NCBI GenBank assembly: GCA_021154515.1
Contig: JAJKIL010000126.1
Coordinates: 1-12,882 of the forward strand
Length of the DNA stretch: 12,882 bases
Reading direction: 5' to 3'
Source of the DNA: Niastella sp.
GTDB lineage: Bacteria; Bacteroidota; Bacteroidia; Chitinophagales; Chitinophagaceae
Within the stretch, counting starts at the first letter, position 1; each line of letters begins with the position of its first letter. Under the pieces are notes generated by a model. That model worked only from the letters and a program-made list of their open reading frames with translations. It did not search any database and was not told the DNA's origin. Position numbers and translations under genes: made by a program. Below are positions 1 through 5,966 of this stretch, piece after piece.

Positions 1-924
1 CTGGAACAGGAACCTGCCAACGAAGAAGCGTTGTACAAGATCTGTTTCTGGACCGATTTTACCGGGCGTAATGAAGAAAGCATCACGTTGCATCAGCAGA
101 TCATTGAAGAGAACCCATACAGCGAACTGGCCTGGTTTAACCTGGCAGCCGCCTTCCAGGGATTAAAACTCTACGAAAAGGCCATCGATGCCTATAAGTA
201 CGCGGTTGCCATCGACGAAAAGTTCGATTATGCCTACCGCAACATGGGCGATGCCTTTATCCGGTTACGTAAATACAAAGACGCCATTGAAGTACTGGAG
301 AAGGTGTTGGAGCTGTCGCGGCCCGAAGATGTGATATACGAAGCCATAGGTCACTGTTACGACCGGATGAAGAATTTTGCGCAGGCAAGGTTCTATTACC
401 GTAAGGCATCGCATTTGAACCAGGGCGATAGTAAGCTGTATTACAAAATAGCCTGCACCTACATCAACGAAGGGCAGTGGTCAATGGCCGTAAAACAGCT
501 GGAGAGCGCCATGCAGATCCATCGGCTGCAACCGGAGTACAACCTGGCCATGGGCGAGTGTAAAATGCAGCTGGGCGATTATAAAGAAGCTATTCAATAT
601 TTTTCTAATGTGGTTCGGCAACGGCCACGCAATATCTCAAGCTGGGAAGCGCTTATCCGCTGTTTATACCAGGGCGAATTTTATGAAGAAGCCCTTGAAC
701 AGGCAAAAGCCGCTTTAAAGATCACCGAGTCGAAACCCATATTCATCTACTACCTCAGCGCCATTTACCTGGCATTGGGTAAAACCAAGGAAGCCCTGTT
801 GCAACTGGAAGCAGCGCTTACGGCATCACCTAAATTGCTGAAGAAGCTGATACACCTTAACCCCGCTATCTTGCGGCATCCACTGGTTATTGATGTAATA
901 GCCCATTCCAAAAAAAGAAATTAA
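1..924 (+). CDS. TPR-repeat protein, 5' end outside window
   Basis: The reading frame is open from base 1 and ends with TAA at 922-924, giving 307 visible residues. A TTG at 31 could be read as a start, but the frame continues upstream in clear protein-like sequence, so the gene is truncated by the window edge. From visible residue 41 onward there are about seven consecutive 34-residue tetratricopeptide repeats, for example WFNLAAAFQGLKLYEKAIDA at 45-64, then units near 75, 109, 143, 177, 211 and 245. Each shows the expected A/G, Y/F and A-x-x-x-Y/L positions. No signal peptide or membrane segment is visible in this part. TPR arrays are protein-interaction scaffolds, and the partner cannot be told from sequence. 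The last residues are basic (SKKRN). A nested hairpin element starts at the stop codon. Confidence 0.9.
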   Translation: MEQEPANEEALYKICFWTDFTGRNEESITLHQQIIEENPYSELAWFNLAAAFQGLKLYEKAIDAYKYAVAIDEKFDYAYRNMGDAFIRLRKYKDAIEVLEKVLELSRPEDVIYEAIGHCYDRMKNFAQARFYYRKASHLNQGDSKLYYKIACTYINEGQWSMAVKQLESAMQIHRLQPEYNLAMGECKMQLGDYKEAIQYFSNVVRQRPRNISSWEALIRCLYQGEFYEEALEQAKAALKITESKPIFIYYLSAIYLALGKTKEALLQLEAALTASPKLLKKLIHLNPAILRHPLVIDVIAHSKKRN

Positions 925-1039
925 TAAACAATACGACCTCAGGTGGGTCACTCTTTCAGAGTGGCTCACCTGAGGTTTTGATGCCAGGGTAAGCCGTCCG
1001 CCAGCCGGCGGACGACCCACCTGACAGGTCTGTTTATTA
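922..1039. repeat. 118-bp nested inverted-repeat element
   Basis: Outer arms are 922-949 and 1014-1039. TAATAAACA (922-930) pairs with TGTTTATTA (1031-1039). GACCT pairs with AGGTC, and CAGGTGGGTC (940-949) pairs perfectly with GACCCACCTG (1014-1023). That gives 24 base pairs with two small bulges (4 and 2 nt). Inside are two hairpins: ACTCT/AGAGT (950-954/958-962) and CGTCCGCC/GGCGGACG (995-1002/1007-1014, loop AGCC). The left arm starts exactly at the TAA stop of the TPR gene. The shape suggests a small palindromic mobile or REP-like element, but no transposase is present. The pairings are read directly; the element interpretation is inference. Confidence 0.6.
936..979 (+). terminator. Rho-independent terminator of the TPR gene
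   Basis: A 19-bp stem (936-954 with 958-976) has two G-U wobbles, a 3-nt loop TTC, and a short T run at 976-979. It lies 11 bp after the stop codon, so it is well placed to end transcription of the TPR gene. The stem is long and the T run short. It shares its left arm with the larger inverted repeat, so the two folds exclude each other. Confidence 0.65.
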
Positions 1040-1151
1040 GTCTACCCGGCTGGTTATTGCATAAAGCCCGGGTTTTAATTTGCTTTTAACAGTCTTGCCA
1101 ATTGCTTTTCGCATATGAGCTGAAGCATATCACTTGTATGATGTTTTCCAT

Positions 1152-1159
1152 TATTTTTG
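1152..1159 (+). promoter_or_regulatory. candidate -7 box for the comA-like gene
   Basis: TATTTTTG matches the Bacteroidota -7 consensus TAnnTTTG. It ends 37 bp before the chosen ATG. The only nearby TTG (1134-1136) is 15 bp upstream, closer than the usual 19-21 bp, so the -33 element is weak or missing. Confidence 0.4.
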
Positions 1160-1196
1160 CGGCGGCTTTAAAAATTGTTGCACAAAAAAACTAGGA

Positions 1197-1970
1197 ATGA
1201 ATTTTAACCTCACACAGATCCCCGACAGGATTAAGAAACCACGCAACAGCGGTATTACCATGGTAATGGATAAAGGCCTGAGCATTCCCGAAGCACAAAA
1301 TATGATGAGCGTGGGACACCCGCACATTGATATAGTTAAGCTCGGCTTTGGCACTTCATTCGTAACACCGAACCTGCGTGAAAAGATTGAAGTTTACAAA
1401 TCGTATGACATTCCCGTTTATTTTGGCGGTACTTTGTTTGAGGCGTTCCTGATCCGTAACCAGTTCAATGATTACATCAGTGTTTGTAAAGAGTATGGTA
1501 TTTCCTATATGGAAGTAAGTGATGGCTCTATCAATATTCCCCATGCAGAAAAATGCGGTTATATTGAAAAGCTGGCCAAACACGGCACCGTGCTTAGTGA
1601 AGTTGGAAGTAAAGATGCTGCTCATATTATTCCCCCTTATAAATGGATTGAGTTGATGAGCGCCGAGCTGAAGTCCGGTTCAACATACGTTATTGCCGAG
1701 GCCCGCGAAGCTGGTAACGTAGGTATATACCGTGGCTCTGGTGAAGTACGTGAAGGCCTGGTTCAGGAGATCCTTACACAAATTCCCGGTGAAAAGATCT
1801 TGTGGGAAGCGCCCCAGAAAGCACAACAGTTATACTTTATCGAGCTGCTGGGCTGCAACGTAAACCTGGGTAATATTGCCCCTACAGAAGTAATACCATT
1901 GGAAACAATGCGTATTGGGTTGCGTGGCGACACGTTCAATTTGTTCCTGAACGGAAACGGAGTGAAATAG
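1197..1970 (+). CDS. comA: phosphosulfolactate synthase family (ComA-like)
   Basis: ComA condenses phosphoenolpyruvate with sulfite to (2R)-phospho-3-sulfolactate, first step of the archaeal coenzyme M route and of sulfolactate formation in some bacteria. The 257-residue product fits the family length of about 250 and a single TIM barrel, with no signal peptide. Family-type segments are KPRNSGITMVMDKGL (14-28), DIVKLGFGTSF (45-55), YFGGTLFEAF (75-84), YMEVSDGSINI (104-114), SEVGSK (134-139), VIAEAREAGNVGIYRGSGEV (165-184) and LWEAPQK (202-208). The start is ATG 1197, preceded by AGGA; the frame extends upstream to a TTG at 1134, but that 21-residue extension is Cys/Phe-rich and unlike the family. 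Bacteroidota do not make coenzyme M in the archaeal way, so here the product may feed sulfolactate or a cysteate/sulfonolipid route. That last point is inference. The 3' end abuts an octamer repeat array. Confidence 0.85.
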   Translation: MNFNLTQIPDRIKKPRNSGITMVMDKGLSIPEAQNMMSVGHPHIDIVKLGFGTSFVTPNLREKIEVYKSYDIPVYFGGTLFEAFLIRNQFNDYISVCKEYGISYMEVSDGSINIPHAEKCGYIEKLAKHGTVLSEVGSKDAAHIIPPYKWIELMSAELKSGSTYVIAEAREAGNVGIYRGSGEVREGLVQEILTQIPGEKILWEAPQKAQQLYFIELLGCNVNLGNIAPTEVIPLETMRIGLRGDTFNLFLNGNGVK

Positions 1971-2018
1971 GTTGAGTCGTTGACAAGTTGACGAGTTAAC
2001 ACGTTGACAAGTTGACAA
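1971..2018 (+). repeat. octamer tandem array GTTGACAA x6 (copy A)
   Basis: Six in-register 8-bp units start at the base after the comA-like stop codon: GTTGAGTC, GTTGACAA, GTTGACGA, GTTAACAC, GTTGACAA, GTTGACAA. Every unit keeps GTT-A at positions 1-3 and 5. It is the first block of the three-part mosaic that fills 1971-2177. Confidence 0.9.
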
Positions 2019-2056
2019 GCGTGAACTGAAAGTAGCATTCGTGTAGAAAGTGGTAA

Positions 2057-2092
2057 GTTGATAGGGTTGATAAACTTGACGGGGTTAATAGA
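2057..2092 (+). repeat. nonamer tandem array GTTGATAGG x4 (copy A)
   Basis: Four 9-bp units: GTTGATAGG, GTTGATAAA, CTTGACGGG, GTTAATAGA. It is the second block of mosaic copy A, 38 bp after the octamers. The same unit recurs at 3029-3064 and, on the other strand, at 5967-5993. Confidence 0.85.
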
Positions 2093-2149
2093 ATTTGCGA
2101 ATGAACAGGTTGAGGAGGCTTAAAAGCGAGGCCCGGATTTCGGGAACCC

Positions 2150-2177
2150 TTTCACGTTTCACGTTTGACGTTTCACG
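2150..2177 (+). repeat. heptamer tandem array TTTCACG x4 (copy A)
   Basis: Units TTTCACG, TTTCACG, TTTGACG, TTTCACG run without gaps. The variant third unit is also the third unit in the array at 3113-3140, so the two arrays are copies of each other rather than independent expansions. Twelve bases before the array are also similar (TTTCGGGAACCC here, TTTCGCGAGTCC there). Confidence 0.9.
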
Positions 2178-2203
2178 ATCTTAAGTTCTCAAAAGCATCA
2201 ATT

Positions 2204-2210
2204 AAAGGAG
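2204..2210 (+). promoter_or_regulatory. Shine-Dalgarno sequence of aroE
   Basis: AAAGGAG lies 7 bp before the aroE ATG. It is the clearest Shine-Dalgarno sequence in a window whose other genes mostly lack one, as is common in Bacteroidota. Confidence 0.55.
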
Positions 2211-2217
2211 AATCCTC

Positions 2218-2952
2218 ATGAAAAGGTATGGCTTGATTGGCTATCCGTTAAGCCATTCATTTTCTCAGAAATATTTTACAGAAAAGTTCCAGCGGGAAGG
2301 GATCACCGGTTGTGTGTATGATAATTTCCCGCTGGCTTCTATTGATGAGTTTGCCGCGCTTATCCAACAACAGGCCGATCTGCATGGCCTGAATGTTACC
2401 ATTCCCTACAAAGAGAAAGTAATTCCCTTCCTGCACGCGCAAAGCGAAGTGGTTAAAACAATCGGCGCCTGTAACTGCATCAGAATTGAGAATGGTGAAT
2501 TAACCGGTCATAATACCGATGTAGTGGGCTTTGAGGAATCATTAAGACCGCTGCTGCAACCCCATCATAAAAAAGCATTGGTGCTGGGCACCGGCGGCGC
2601 TGCCAAGGCCGTTCATTATGTGTTGAACAAGCTGGGAATTGATTTTTACGAAGTGTCGCGCACGCCCGGCACTGCCCGTCAGCTTTCTTATCAACAGGTA
2701 GATGAAGCGGTGATAAAAGAGCATGAGGTGATCATCAATACCAGTCCGCTGGGTATGTATCCCAACATTAATGAATGTCCGCCCTTGCCATACCAGGCAC
2801 TTACTCCCAGGCATTATTTGTTCGATCTGGTGTACAATCCCGCCAAAACATTATTCTTGCAAAAAGGGGAGGAGCAGGGCGCTGCTATCAAGAATGGGCA
2901 TGATATGCTGATTATACAGGCGGAAGTGAGTTGGAGGATTTGGAATAGTTGA
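2218..2952 (+). CDS. aroE: shikimate dehydrogenase
   Basis: AroE reduces 3-dehydroshikimate to shikimate with NADPH, the fourth step of chorismate synthesis, in the cytoplasm. The product is 244 residues, at the short end of the family. Visible family features are the substrate serines in YPLSHSFS (9-16), NVTIPYK (59-65) with catalytic Lys65, GACNCI (83-88), GHNTD (97-101) with catalytic Asp101, the dinucleotide-binding GTGGAAKA (124-131), NTSPLGM (174-180), DLVYNPAKTLFL (203-214) and NGHDMLIIQAE (226-236) with Gln234. All key residues are present, so the enzyme should be active. ATG 2218 has an AAAGGAG site 7 bp upstream. The stop codon TGA lies inside the first unit of an octamer repeat array. 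No clean promoter is seen within the repeat-filled upstream region, so read-through from the comA-like gene is possible. Confidence 0.95.
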   Translation: MKRYGLIGYPLSHSFSQKYFTEKFQREGITGCVYDNFPLASIDEFAALIQQQADLHGLNVTIPYKEKVIPFLHAQSEVVKTIGACNCIRIENGELTGHNTDVVGFEESLRPLLQPHHKKALVLGTGGAAKAVHYVLNKLGIDFYEVSRTPGTARQLSYQQVDEAVIKEHEVIINTSPLGMYPNINECPPLPYQALTPRHYLFDLVYNPAKTLFLQKGEEQGAAIKNGHDMLIIQAEVSWRIWNS

Positions 2953-2995
2953 TCAGTTGACAAGTTAACAAGTTAACAAGTTAACCAGTTGACCA
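2948..2995 (+). repeat. octamer tandem array GTTGACAA/GTTAACAA x6 (copy B)
   Basis: Units GTTGATCA, GTTGACAA, GTTAACAA, GTTAACAA, GTTAACCA, GTTGACCA. The first unit contains the aroE stop codon (2950-2952). Unit count and orientation relative to the upstream gene match the array behind the comA-like gene. Confidence 0.9.
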
Positions 2996-3028
2996 GGAAG
3001 AAGAAAGTTAGGAGAAATAAAGAGGAAA

Positions 3029-3064
3029 GTTGATAGGGTTAATATAGTTGATAGGGTTGATAAA
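3029..3064 (+). repeat. nonamer tandem array GTTGATAGG x4 (copy B)
   Basis: Units GTTGATAGG, GTTAATATA, GTTGATAGG, GTTGATAAA. It starts 81 bp after the start of the octamer block; the corresponding spacing in copy A is 86 bp. Confidence 0.88.
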
Positions 3065-3112
3065 GTGATCAGAGGGTAAAGTTAAAAGAGAATATTGCAC
3101 TTTCGCGAGTCC

Positions 3113-3140
3113 TTTCACGTTTCACGTTTGACGTTTCACG
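3113..3140 (+). repeat. heptamer tandem array TTTCACG x4 (copy B)
   Basis: Identical in all 28 bases to the array at 2150-2177. Its last unit contains the stop codon of the convergent thioesterase gene (TGA on the minus strand, 3138-3136). Confidence 0.92.
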
Positions 3141-3579
3141 ACTGGCTACTGCCTTTCAACTTAATTGCCACTTCTTCCGGAATAGCCGCTACCTTTTTCT
3201 TCGCATAGTCATAACAAACCATACCTGTTTTAGCTACAGCTACTAATACTGTAGTATCACCGGAACGCTTTTCCAGCTTATAATACAGATCGAAAGCTAT
3301 TTTGGAAATATCGCCTGCAGCTACGGAGGCAATCACTTCATCGCCGTAGAACAATTCGCTTTTGAATTCAATCCCTACATCGCTCATGATTACGCCTACA
3401 CCGGCCAGGTCCAGTTCACCATAGCCTAACTGTTTCAGGTATTGCACCCGGGCTTCATGGATCATTGAAAGGATGGTATCATTACCCACATGTTTGCCAT
3501 AGTTCAGGTCGGTAATGCGAACGGGTATAGTAGTAGAAAAAGTAAGCTGTTCGGGGAGTTCAACTTTAATTCTGGCCAT
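3136..3579 (-). CDS. acyl-CoA thioesterase, 4HBT hotdog family
   Basis: Hotdog-fold thioesterases of this group hydrolyse acyl-CoA or acyl-ACP thioesters in the cytoplasm. The 147-residue length fits one hotdog domain. The diagnostic stretch is ITDLNYGKHVGNDT (22-35), a variant of the usual D-x-x-G-H-V-N-N motif with candidate catalytic Asp24, followed by EARVQYL (42-48) at the start of the long helix. The later strand FKSELFYGDEV (72-82) is typical of the fold. The substrate cannot be inferred. ATG 3579 is the natural start. The gene lies 46 bp downstream of the anti-sigma-like gene on the same strand and may be its last cotranscribed partner. It converges on aroE, and its last codon and stop are provided by a heptamer repeat array. 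Confidence 0.85.
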   Translation of the reverse strand: MARIKVELPEQLTFSTTIPVRITDLNYGKHVGNDTILSMIHEARVQYLKQLGYGELDLAGVGVIMSDVGIEFKSELFYGDEVIASVAAGDISKIAFDLYYKLEKRSGDTTVLVAVAKTGMVCYDYAKKKVAAIPEEVAIKLKGSSQS

Positions 3580-3625
3580 GCTGGATGTGATTAATTACCT
3601 TTCTGATTTCTCATTCTTCATTTTC

Positions 3626-4666
3626 CTATTCATTCTCCATTAGCAGGTCCTTCAGCTCCAGGATATCGGAAAAACTGTTGGCTGTAGGAACAAACGAAGC
3701 CTGGGTCATGAATTTTTCTTTCCATTCACTGAAACGAACCTTCCACAGGCTGTTTTCCTGCATCATGAAATCGAAGTAATCCTGCGGTTCAGCTTCCTGG
3801 TTCAGGGTGCTGATGATGTGCAGGAATTTGGAAGAAATCCGGGTTTGCTCACCATTGGGGCTGGTCACATTGATGTAACAATTATCAGGAGAGGTAACCA
3901 GTTTTTTATCGAGGATAACCTGACCCTTGGCATCGCGGATAAGCGGCGCTTCCACGTCTGGGGAATTGGCATTGGTAAAATCAACTGCCTGCATGTCGTC
4001 TGTACCGGCATAGCTGGTAGCGATGGGCTGATAGTCGTAAAAAGCAGTACGACGGGCGCCATGGCGGTTATAGCGGTTGTTGAGCATATTGACGTCAGCA
4101 GAAGCCGTTAAAGCCGCAATAGGCTTTTGCGAAATAGCCTCGCCAATTTCGATATCAGCAGCGCGCGTTCTGTCTGGTGTGGTTACACTTTTACTATTGG
4201 CTGGAGCCGTGGTGGCTTTGCCGGCCACTTCAGGGGTATCGGTTGTATTGGCCTTATCTAAAAAGTACCAGGCGCCAACGGTTAACAAAACCATGGCGGC
4301 GGCAGCTATAATAGCTTTGCGAGAAGAATGCAGGGCAATTACCCGGCCTTCTTTTTTGACGGCAGGTTGTTGGGCTGATAAATAAGCGGCTATCTTTTCC
4401 CATACCGTAGCAGGAGGCGCTACGGAAATATTATTTAATTTATTTGCTACCAGTACTTCATCTGTTTCGTGCGAAGGGTTCAGTTCAGCTGCGATAGTCG
4501 ACCATAAGCCCGCAGGAGGCGTAACCGACAGTTCTAACATTTTTTGAGCAACAGGAACATCCTCCGCATCAAATTCAGCATTCAGCCTGGCCGCAATTTC
4601 GGGCCATACGCCCGGTGGAGGCTGTACTTCCAGGTTATTCAGTATATGTTTGATCTTTGTTGCCAT
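3626..4666 (-). CDS. membrane protein, probable anti-sigma factor
   Basis: This 346-residue protein has an acidic, apparently cytoplasmic N-terminal half, one membrane segment at about 117-136 (AIIAAAAMVLLTVGAWYFL) preceded by basic residues, and a C-terminal part likely outside the membrane. The N-terminus holds three copies of a motif of the form L-x-x-V-x-P-P-x-x-x-W-x-x-I-A-A-x-L. Their tryptophans are W21, W55 and W89, an exact 34-residue period. The start codon lies 2 bp after the stop of the ECF sigma gene, the usual arrangement for a cognate anti-sigma factor. It does not resemble FecR, and I see no zinc-binding HxxxCxxC motif. The role is inferred from position and topology, not from a recognised domain. 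The C-terminal part has no motif I recognise. Confidence 0.7.
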   Translation of the reverse strand: MATKIKHILNNLEVQPPPGVWPEIAARLNAEFDAEDVPVAQKMLELSVTPPAGLWSTIAAELNPSHETDEVLVANKLNNISVAPPATVWEKIAAYLSAQQPAVKKEGRVIALHSSRKAIIAAAAMVLLTVGAWYFLDKANTTDTPEVAGKATTAPANSKSVTTPDRTRAADIEIGEAISQKPIAALTASADVNMLNNRYNRHGARRTAFYDYQPIATSYAGTDDMQAVDFTNANSPDVEAPLIRDAKGQVILDKKLVTSPDNCYINVTSPNGEQTRISSKFLHIISTLNQEAEPQDYFDFMMQENSLWKVRFSEWKEKFMTQASFVPTANSFSDILELKDLLMENE

Positions 4667-4668
4667 GG

Positions 4669-5247
4669 TTACCGGGTGTAGGATTTTTGCGTGTCGCTTA
4701 AATATTGAGCTATCTTCTTTTGTAAAACGGATTTGGCCCGCGCCAATTGTGATTTGCTGGTTCCTTCGCTGATCCCCATCATATCACCGATCTCTTTATG
4801 CGAATATCCTTCCACTACATACAGGTTGAAAACTGCTCTGTAGCCGGGAGATAATTCCTGAACAATCTTTATGATGTCTTTTTCTGCCAGATTTTCAAGA
4901 GCCGAAATGTCGGTATTTTCAATAGCGCCTTCTTCTTTTTCCGTAACCATCGACAGTTTGGTCGATTTTTTACGGAAATGTTCGATGGACGTATTCACAA
5001 ATACCCGCCTGATCCAGCCTTCAAAGGAGCCTTCTGCCCTGAAATGGTGTAAGTTTCTGTAAACCTTTATAAAACCTTCCTGCAGCAGATCCTGCGCGTC
5101 TTCGACATTGCTGGCATATCGCAAGCAAACCGCATACATTTTAGGAGAAAAACGGAGATACAGTTCTTCCTGCAATCGCCGGTCTCCTGCTATGCATCCT
5201 CTTATTAAGTCGGATTCAGATATTGTATAGTTGCTTTTCTGCTCCAA
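4669..5247 (-). CDS. ECF-type RNA polymerase sigma factor
   Basis: The 192-residue product has the two domains of extracytoplasmic-function sigma factors. Sigma region 2 spans about 26-94, with DAQDLLQEGFIKVYRNL (50-66) and the -10-recognition helix around FEGWIRRVFVNT (75-86). Region 4 spans about 128-178, with a helix-turn-helix at YSHKEIGDMMGISEGTSKSQ (148-167). The linker is about 35 residues and there is no extra C-terminal domain. The start appears to be TTG at 5247: an in-frame TAA lies two codons upstream, and the next Met is residue 37, which would remove part of region 2. The gene begins 28 bp after rdgB and is followed 2 bp later by the probable anti-sigma gene. The regulon cannot be told from this window. 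Confidence 0.93.
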   Translation of the reverse strand: MEQKSNYTISESDLIRGCIAGDRRLQEELYLRFSPKMYAVCLRYASNVEDAQDLLQEGFIKVYRNLHHFRAEGSFEGWIRRVFVNTSIEHFRKKSTKLSMVTEKEEGAIENTDISALENLAEKDIIKIVQELSPGYRAVFNLYVVEGYSHKEIGDMMGISEGTSKSQLARAKSVLQKKIAQYLSDTQKSYTR

Positions 5248-5275
5248 AAAACTTTATCTAATATTAAAATTACTC

Positions 5276-5866
5276 CTATCGTGTTGTAATTACCTGATTT
5301 TGCAAAAATAATACAAGTTTATCAGCTGCTTTTTTGCGGTGGCTGAGCTCATTCTTTTCTGCCATGGTCATTTCGGCGAAGGTGCGATCGCTGCCGGTGG
5401 GTTTAAAAACCGGGTCGTAACCAAAACCACCTGCGCCGGATCGCTCCCGGGTAATTTCGCCTTCACAAACACCTTCAAAAAGCCATTCCTTTCCTTCCCA
5501 GATCAGGGAGATCACCGTGCGGAACCGGGCCTGGCGGTTTTCTGCATGGCCCAGTTTGGTCATCAGCTTTTCAATATTCTTGTCAAAAGCCTTGTCTTCC
5601 CCGGCATAGCGGGCGCTTTTTACGCCTGGTTCGCCGTTCAGCGCATCTACCTCCAGACCGGTATCTTCGCTGAAACAGCTCAGACCCGTTAACTGGTGAA
5701 TGGTGCGCGATTTTTCGGAAGCATTGGCTTCCAGGGTATCGTGCGGTTCAGGAATGTCAATGTCTATGCCTGCCTGCTTTAATGGAATAACTTCCAGGTG
5801 CTGGCCAATGGCCGCCTGGATCTCTTCTACTTTATGCTGGTTATTGGTAGCGAATATTAGCTTCAT
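5276..5866 (-). CDS. rdgB: RdgB/HAM1 dITP/XTP pyrophosphatase
   Basis: The enzyme hydrolyses dITP, ITP and XTP to the monophosphate plus pyrophosphate, keeping deaminated purines out of DNA and RNA. The product is 196 residues, the normal length. Motifs are ATNNQHK (6-12), the catalytic segment SEDTGLEVDALNGEPGVKSA (66-85) with Glu67 and Asp68, GGFGYDPVF (146-154) and the C-terminal SHRKKA (175-180). ATG 5866 is chosen because it begins directly with MKLIFATNN as in the family. The frame runs on upstream to 5992, but that stretch translates the repeat region. It lies downstream of the gene at 6670-6065 and 28 bp upstream of the sigma factor gene, so cotranscription with the sigma gene is likely. 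Confidence 0.95.
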   Translation of the reverse strand: MKLIFATNNQHKVEEIQAAIGQHLEVIPLKQAGIDIDIPEPHDTLEANASEKSRTIHQLTGLSCFSEDTGLEVDALNGEPGVKSARYAGEDKAFDKNIEKLMTKLGHAENRQARFRTVISLIWEGKEWLFEGVCEGEITRERSGAGGFGYDPVFKPTGSDRTFAEMTMAEKNELSHRKKAADKLVLFLQNQVITTR

Positions 5867-5874
5867 ATAATTAA

Positions 5875-5887
5875 TCGTGAACGTCAA
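5875..5887 (-). repeat. heptamer remnant ending mosaic copy C
   Basis: On the minus strand this reads TTGACGTTCACGA, a close match to the end of the TTTCACG arrays at 2150-2177 and 3113-3140 (TTTGACGTTTCACGA) with deletions. It lies just before the rdgB start, as the copy A array lies shortly before aroE. Confidence 0.5.
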
Positions 5888-5896
5888 TAATGTAAA

Positions 5897-5952
5897 GGCA
5901 GTGAGCAGTAGGCAGAGGTGAAAAGGCAGAAGGCATAGGGCAGAAGGCAAAA
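5897..5952 (+). repeat. heptamer array GGCAGAA x8 (degenerate)
   Basis: Eight 7-bp units in register: GGCAGTG, AGCAGTA, GGCAGAG, GTGAAAA, GGCAGAA, GGCATAG, GGCAGAA, GGCAAAA. Six of the eight begin with GGCA. The same unit forms a cleaner array at 12789-12830. Here it sits in the upstream region of rdgB, between the nonamer block and the heptamer remnant of mosaic copy C. Confidence 0.8.
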
Positions 5953-5966
5953 CCGCGTCGCGGCAA

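Noticed and set aside
826..1020. Minus-strand open frame overlapping the TPR gene end
   Set aside because: It is a shadow of the TPR gene and of the palindromic element; no start context, and its N-terminus is repeat translation.
1044..1073. Hairpin ACCCGG / CCGGGT followed by TTTTAATTT
   Set aside because: Only 6 bp around an 18-nt loop; too weak to call a terminator.
1134..1196. Upstream extension of the comA-like gene to a TTG start
   Set aside because: It would include the -7 promoter box and add Cys/Phe-rich residues unlike the family; ATG 1197 gives the expected length.
1971..2018. Array of TTGACA -35 promoter boxes
   Set aside because: GTTGACAA contains TTGACA, but Bacteroidota housekeeping promoters use TTTG and TAnnTTTG, and no -7 boxes follow in register.
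1971..3140. CRISPR array
   Set aside because: Units are contiguous, 7-9 bp long and lack spacers; no cas gene is present.
3580..3625. A/G-rich GAATGA-like repeats between the anti-sigma and thioesterase genes
   Set aside because: Suggestive of another short repeat after a stop codon, but the period is irregular and the stretch is too short to support.
3818..4385. Plus-strand open frames opposite the anti-sigma gene
   Set aside because: Shadows of the minus-strand gene with no recognisable protein features.
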